This document shows, in pieces, positions 5,883 through 8,682 of a stretch of DNA of 8,682 nucleotides. The notes under the pieces are model-generated. The model did no database searches. It saw only the letters and a list, made by a program, of their open reading frames with translations, and was not told the DNA's origin. A program made the position numbers and the translations under genes. How positions within the stretch are numbered: the first letter of the stretch is position 1; every line of letters begins with the position of its first letter. The DNA is from UBA699 sp050261915 (GTDB taxonomy: Bacteria; Bacillota; Clostridia; Clostridiales; Clostridiaceae), in the NCBI GenBank assembly GCA_050261915.1, contig JBLNDT010000022.1, forward strand, positions 1-8,682, read 5' to 3'.

Positions 5883-7463
5883 ATTAAATATTTCTCTAAT
5901 ATATCCATTCTCAAGATAGTATTTTAATGATTCAGGTAAAATATATTGAGTTCCTCCACCACTTTGTCCAAATGCTTTTGCAATTTCTCCATACTCAACA
6001 CCTTGAATAGGTTTTATTATTTCATATTGATGATATGCATTAGGATTTTTTAAATATGGTAATGCTCTTTCTTCATAGGTTACTGTTGGATACTTAGGTG
6101 ATACATAGTTACCTGTTTCTCTTCCATATCTATCTATTACTTGTCCTACCTCTAGAGGCTTTATTGGCCTATTTCCTTTTGGCAAATCCGGTATAAAGCC
6201 ATCATTTGGTGGCCATTTTATCCATCCACTTGTTTCATCTAAGAAATCTATACTTGCTGGAACTAATGTGTCTATTTTAGAACCATCATTTAATGCTTTC
6301 TCTACTATTGTCTTTTTTAGATTAACATTTTCAATTGTATTACTTATTGATTTATCAATATTTTTAAATATTTTATCTATTAAATCATTGTTAATACTTT
6401 TCAATGAACTATCATTAATATATTTATATAAATCATCTAAATTCCCGGATGATAATTTATTTTTAATAGTATTAATATCTACAGCTTTACCAGCCCCCTC
6501 AGCTATTTCTGCAAATACTACTTTACATGCCTTCCCTATAGCACATCCCACACCTAAAGCTGCTATCATATCTAGTCTATCTTTTATACTATAGTGTTTC
6601 CCTGATATTGGATTTTGTCCTGCAATAATTTCATTTAATATTTGATATTCGCCATAAACTGGTACAAAATATCCTAAAGTTGACAATACCTTTTCATCAT
6701 TGGTCTCAAAATCAAAATCAGCTGATGTTACCATTTTGTTTATATAATCATCAACATTATGTATTTTTTGTTTATCTATCTCAGAATCAAATATATGTTT
6801 ATCAATTGCCTCAGCTGCCACAGGATCAAATAGAGCCTCTACAATATAATCTGACAAGTGTTTTGAAGTATGTTCCACACTATACTCTGGCAAACTTGCA
6901 TTATATTCATCTATTTTTGCCTTCATGTTTGCATATTCTTTTTGCATAGCTATTGATACTCTTCCATAGCCTAGCAAATCTAATATGTTGATCTTGTCCT
7001 TATAAATACTGGTTGCCGTCTTGGAACCCATGGCCATTGCAGGTGATATTATTCCTACATTGTTTTCTACATATATGTCCTGAAGCTTTGAATCTCTTAA
7101 TTTCTTGAGGGTATTTTCTTGATCATAATAGAATATATCATCCACTTCACTTTGATACTCCCCAATAAATCCATTATAGCATACCCCGGTCATATCCTTA
7201 CACTTATAATTATAACTGCCGCCGCCATCGCCTATTGCCCCAAACACTTTATATTTATCCCGATATTCTTCAATGTGGTTTATGTTGCTTTTTATTGAGG
7301 TGTAGTCTTCATATCCTAATTCATCATGTGCGTTTATCTCCGCAAAGGCCTTCTGGCTTGTCTCTTCAATCTTATCTAAAAGAGGGATAATATCACTTAG
7401 TATGTTATAGGCCCTTGTGGTTTTTTCAGATAGTAACTCAGAATCAAGTATGTAATCTTTCAT
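5880..7463 (-). CDS. Polymorphic toxin with pre-toxin segment and C-terminal TNT (NAD+ glycohydrolase) domain
   Basis: 527 residues; ATG with AGGGGA at 7471-7476 and a 7-nt spacer. Residues 1-75 are helical and may be an export/docking module, but no LXG or WXG motif, Sec signal or membrane helix is clear. A glycine-rich patch with C88 and C95 follows. About 260-310 (GYFVPVYGEYQ, then IIAGQNPISGK and DRLDMIAALG) resembles the PT-TG pre-toxin domain. Residues 440-527 match the TNT domain: D444-R445-Y446-G447, Y453-V-S-P, R466-A-L-P, H478, FGQSGGGTQY with Q506, and a closing ENGYIREIF. TNT toxins hydrolyse NAD+ to nicotinamide and ADP-ribose. All the residues I recall as important in the M. tuberculosis enzyme (two Arg, Tyr, His, Gln) have counterparts, so it should be active. 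The linker at about 328-388 is encoded by very AT-rich DNA. The target is probably competitor cells, with self-protection from the gene behind it. Confidence 0.88.
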   Translation of the reverse strand: MKDYILDSELLSEKTTRAYNILSDIIPLLDKIEETSQKAFAEINAHDELGYEDYTSIKSNINHIEEYRDKYKVFGAIGDGGGSYNYKCKDMTGVCYNGFIGEYQSEVDDIFYYDQENTLKKLRDSKLQDIYVENNVGIISPAMAMGSKTATSIYKDKINILDLLGYGRVSIAMQKEYANMKAKIDEYNASLPEYSVEHTSKHLSDYIVEALFDPVAAEAIDKHIFDSEIDKQKIHNVDDYINKMVTSADFDFETNDEKVLSTLGYFVPVYGEYQILNEIIAGQNPISGKHYSIKDRLDMIAALGVGCAIGKACKVVFAEIAEGAGKAVDINTIKNKLSSGNLDDLYKYINDSSLKSINNDLIDKIFKNIDKSISNTIENVNLKKTIVEKALNDGSKIDTLVPASIDFLDETSGWIKWPPNDGFIPDLPKGNRPIKPLEVGQVIDRYGRETGNYVSPKYPTVTYEERALPYLKNPNAYHQYEIIKPIQGVEYGEIAKAFGQSGGGTQYILPESLKYYLENGYIREIFN

Positions 7464-7497
7464 CTATCATTCCCCTATAATTTACATTTCAAACATA

Positions 7498-7526
7498 ACA
7501 ATACCATAATTTATAATATTTTACAA
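7498..7526 (-). promoter_or_regulatory. Leftward promoter candidate for the toxin/immunity operon
   Basis: On the minus strand: TTGTAA (7526-7521), a 17-bp gap, then TATTGT (7503-7498), preceded by TG at 7506-7505 as in an extended -10. Transcription would start near 7491, leaving a leader of about 28 nt that contains the toxin ribosome binding site. The local AT-richness offers other possible -10 sites. Confidence 0.42.
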
Positions 7527-7679
7527 ATAAAATAATATGTGGGTATTTACTGCGAAATTGCCTGATTATTGTTTATGGTAAATATTATTATCTGCCGCCA
7601 TGCCATAAAACTTCATATTAAATCCGGGATAAGCTTTGCAAAATTGAGCAAAGAAGGAATTTACAGCTCGTAAAACATT

Positions 7680-7708
7680 TTGAAAATATTCACCATATGG
7701 AGTATAAT
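7680..7708 (+). promoter_or_regulatory. Sigma-A-type promoter of the DUF1450-like/VOC gene
   Basis: TTGAAA (7680-7685), exactly 17 bp, then TATAAT (7703-7708): one mismatch to the vegetative consensus. Transcription would start near 7715, about 50 nt before the coding sequence. Confidence 0.78.
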
Positions 7709-7767
7709 AATTGAAATGAATAGACAGTATATGGGGATATGTTAATAGATTTTAAGGAATGGTGGGG

Positions 7768-8424
7768 ATGAAAATGGGTATTGAAAAAATCAAGGTATGT
7801 GGTAAATGTTCAGGGATTGATATTGATCGATTAAGAGAGGAACTGAAGAATTCAGATTGCAAAATTAAGGTTGGATGTATTGGTCACTGCAGAAAAGATA
7901 AAAAAGAACTAAAAAATAAGGCATATGCTATTGTGGACAAAGAATTGGTAGTCTGCGACAGTGAAGAATTGTTCTTTTCAAAATTAAAACATAAAAACAA
8001 GAAAAAAGAGCACAGCAAAATAAAAATCAGACCTTATATTACCTTAAATGGACAATGTGCTGAAGCAATTGAGCTTTATAAAAGAGCATTCAAAACTGAT
8101 GCAATCCAAATTATGAAATTCAGCGATATGCCAAATGCTGATATTCCTAAGGGTTTTAAGGACAGGATACTGCAGTGCACTTTGAAATTTGGTGATGACT
8201 TTATTCGTCTATCCGACTGCGGTCCAAATCAAAAACTAAATGATCCTGAATCAGAGCGTATATCCCTTGCAATTGAAACGGATGTTGAAACTGTAAAATT
8301 TGCATTTGATGTTTTGGCGGAAGAAGGACGGGTAGGGATGCCTTTAGCTGAAACTTTCTACAGCCCATGTGCAGGTGTGGTGTTTGATAAATTCGGAGTA
8401 ATGTGGAACTTTGTAGGCCAATAA
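7768..8424 (+). CDS. Fusion of a Cys-rich DUF1450-like module with a PhnB-like VOC domain
   Basis: 218 residues from ATG 7768, which has AAGGA at 7754-7758 nine nt upstream; ATG 7759 and ATG 7774 (behind GGTGGGG) are alternatives. Residues 5-75 resemble DUF1450/YuzB-type small proteins of thioredoxin-like ferredoxin shape: KVCGKCSG at the N-terminal strand, GCIGHC, then AIVDKELVVCDSEEL. Cysteines are C11, C14, C31, C37, C41 and C63. The CxxC and CxxxC pairs could bind a metal or 2Fe-2S cluster, but this is inference. A lysine-rich linker (about 74-84) leads to a PhnB-like VOC (glyoxalase-fold) domain from about 85 to the end: RPYITLNGQCAEAIELYKRAF, the ILQCTLKFGDDFIRLSD strand pair, and the closing DKFGVMWNFV. 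PhnB-like proteins are widespread and mostly of unknown substrate. It forms a single-gene unit with its own promoter and terminator. Confidence 0.82.
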   Translation: MKMGIEKIKVCGKCSGIDIDRLREELKNSDCKIKVGCIGHCRKDKKELKNKAYAIVDKELVVCDSEELFFSKLKHKNKKKEHSKIKIRPYITLNGQCAEAIELYKRAFKTDAIQIMKFSDMPNADIPKGFKDRILQCTLKFGDDFIRLSDCGPNQKLNDPESERISLAIETDVETVKFAFDVLAEEGRVGMPLAETFYSPCAGVVFDKFGVMWNFVGQ

Positions 8425-8437
8425 TTATATAATTTTT

Positions 8438-8476
8438 AAGGGAAGTAATTTCATTACTTCCCTTATTTGTTTTTTT
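8438..8476 (+). terminator. Strong Rho-independent terminator after the VOC gene
   Basis: A perfect 12-bp stem: AAGGGAAGTAAT (8438-8449), loop TTC, ATTACTTCCCTT (8453-8464), followed by ATTTG and seven T (8470-8476). It starts 13 nt past the stop codon. The opposite strand reads AAAAATTATAT after the stem, so it is unlikely to stop the convergent gene on the right. Confidence 0.9.
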
Positions 8477-8481
8477 AATAT

Positions 8482-8682
8482 TTAAGATATAGTTGCCTGG
8501 AAGCACAATATTCCATTGCTATAACCTTTTATAATGTTTCCCTCATGCTTTAAATAAACTGGGTTACTACCATAAACAGGATGAATATATTTTACTTCTA
8601 TCTCGTTTGTTTCAGTTGTGTCACAAAGTTCTTTTAAAATAAACATACCTTGTACCACTGGATTCTCTGTAAGATGAATGGA
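8482..8682 (-). CDS. Unrecognised protein, C-terminal 66 residues, 5'-truncated by window edge
   Basis: On the minus strand a frame is open from the window edge to TAA at 8484-8482, giving 66 residues without a stop; the start lies beyond 8682. The sequence begins SIHLTENPVVQGMFILKEL and ends GYSNGILCFQATIS, with an alternating pattern around EIEVKYIHPVYGSNPVYL that suggests beta strands. I do not recognise the family. Support for coding is the uninterrupted frame in AT-rich DNA, balanced amino-acid use and convergent placement against a terminated upstream gene. No membrane segment is visible in this part. Confidence 0.6.
   Translation of the reverse strand, partial: SIHLTENPVVQGMFILKELCDTTETNEIEVKYIHPVYGSNPVYLKHEGNIIKGYSNGILCFQATIS

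Larger units (their letters stand above)
7464..7767. other. Divergent intergenic region between the toxin and the DUF1450-like/VOC gene
   Basis: About 300 bp with no credible coding frame. It carries a leftward promoter candidate for the toxin (7498-7526) and a rightward near-consensus promoter (7680-7708). A 6-bp hairpin, CTTTGC (7634-7639) with GCAAAG (7648-7653), has no T-run and may be chance. The rest, about 7527-7633, holds nothing I can identify. Confidence 0.7.

Noticed and set aside
6268..6949. Two plus-strand open frames (6268-6594 and 6680-6949) opposite the toxin gene
   Set aside because: The leftward toxin has a ribosome binding site, recognisable domains and full length. The opposing frames have biased, low-information composition and no start signals.
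7634..7653. Short hairpin CTTTGC/GCAAAG in the divergent intergenic region
   Set aside because: The stem has only 6 bp, with no T-run and no riboswitch-like context. It could be an operator, but nothing else supports it.
8201..8506. Minus-strand open frame of 101 codons crossing the terminator
   Set aside because: It is antisense to the VOC domain and spans the 12-bp terminator. The other minus-strand frame ending at 8482 is the better coding candidate here.
1..8682. CRISPR array, tRNA or rRNA genes, insertion sequence
   Set aside because: I saw no regularly spaced repeats, no cloverleaf or rRNA-like sequence, and no transposase or terminal inverted repeats on either strand.

Overview
The window looks like chromosomal DNA of a low-GC member of the Clostridia. 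Hand counts put ordinary genes at about 36% G+C. Shine-Dalgarno sites are purine-rich and strong, one gene very probably starts at TTG, terminators are hairpin plus T-run, and the two-component and M20 proteins read like Firmicutes versions. I cannot name the species from sequence alone.

Layout. (1) 1-1515, rightward: the C-terminal part of a MarR-family repressor, 19 nt ahead of a short-chain dehydrogenase/reductase (SDR)-fold protein. The SDR keeps its nucleotide-binding motifs, lacks the usual catalytic Ser/Tyr/Lys, and carries a C-terminal two-helix membrane tail. (2) 1556-3681, rightward: an extended -10 promoter, an OmpR/PhoB-type response regulator and an overlapping sensor histidine kinase (ArlRS-like in layout), closed by a strong terminator that includes the kinase stop codon. 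(3) 3706-5384, rightward: a membrane-anchored M20 metallopeptidase with all metal ligands, probably starting at TTG, followed by a terminator. (4) 5409-7506, leftward: a two-gene toxin/immunity cassette. The toxin is a 527-residue polymorphic protein with a pre-toxin (PT-TG-like) segment and a C-terminal TNT (NAD+ glycohydrolase) domain. The 89-residue protein behind it is a candidate immunity factor whose ribosome binding site overlaps the toxin stop codon. (5) 7680-8476, rightward: a near-consensus promoter, a fusion of a small Cys-rich DUF1450-like module with a PhnB-like VOC domain, and a perfect 12-bp terminator. (6) 8482-8682, leftward: the 3' end of an unrecognised gene running off the window.

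The blocks look like independent transcription units. The most notable is the TNT toxin/immunity pair. The residues I recall as important in the Mycobacterium tuberculosis TNT all have counterparts, and a very AT-rich linker (about 16% G+C by hand count) separates the pre-toxin part from the toxin domain, as expected for exchangeable toxin tips. No secretion genes lie in the window, so a type VII-like export route is inference. The next most interesting items are the SDR-like protein with a degenerate active site and a membrane tail, and the DUF1450-like/VOC fusion.
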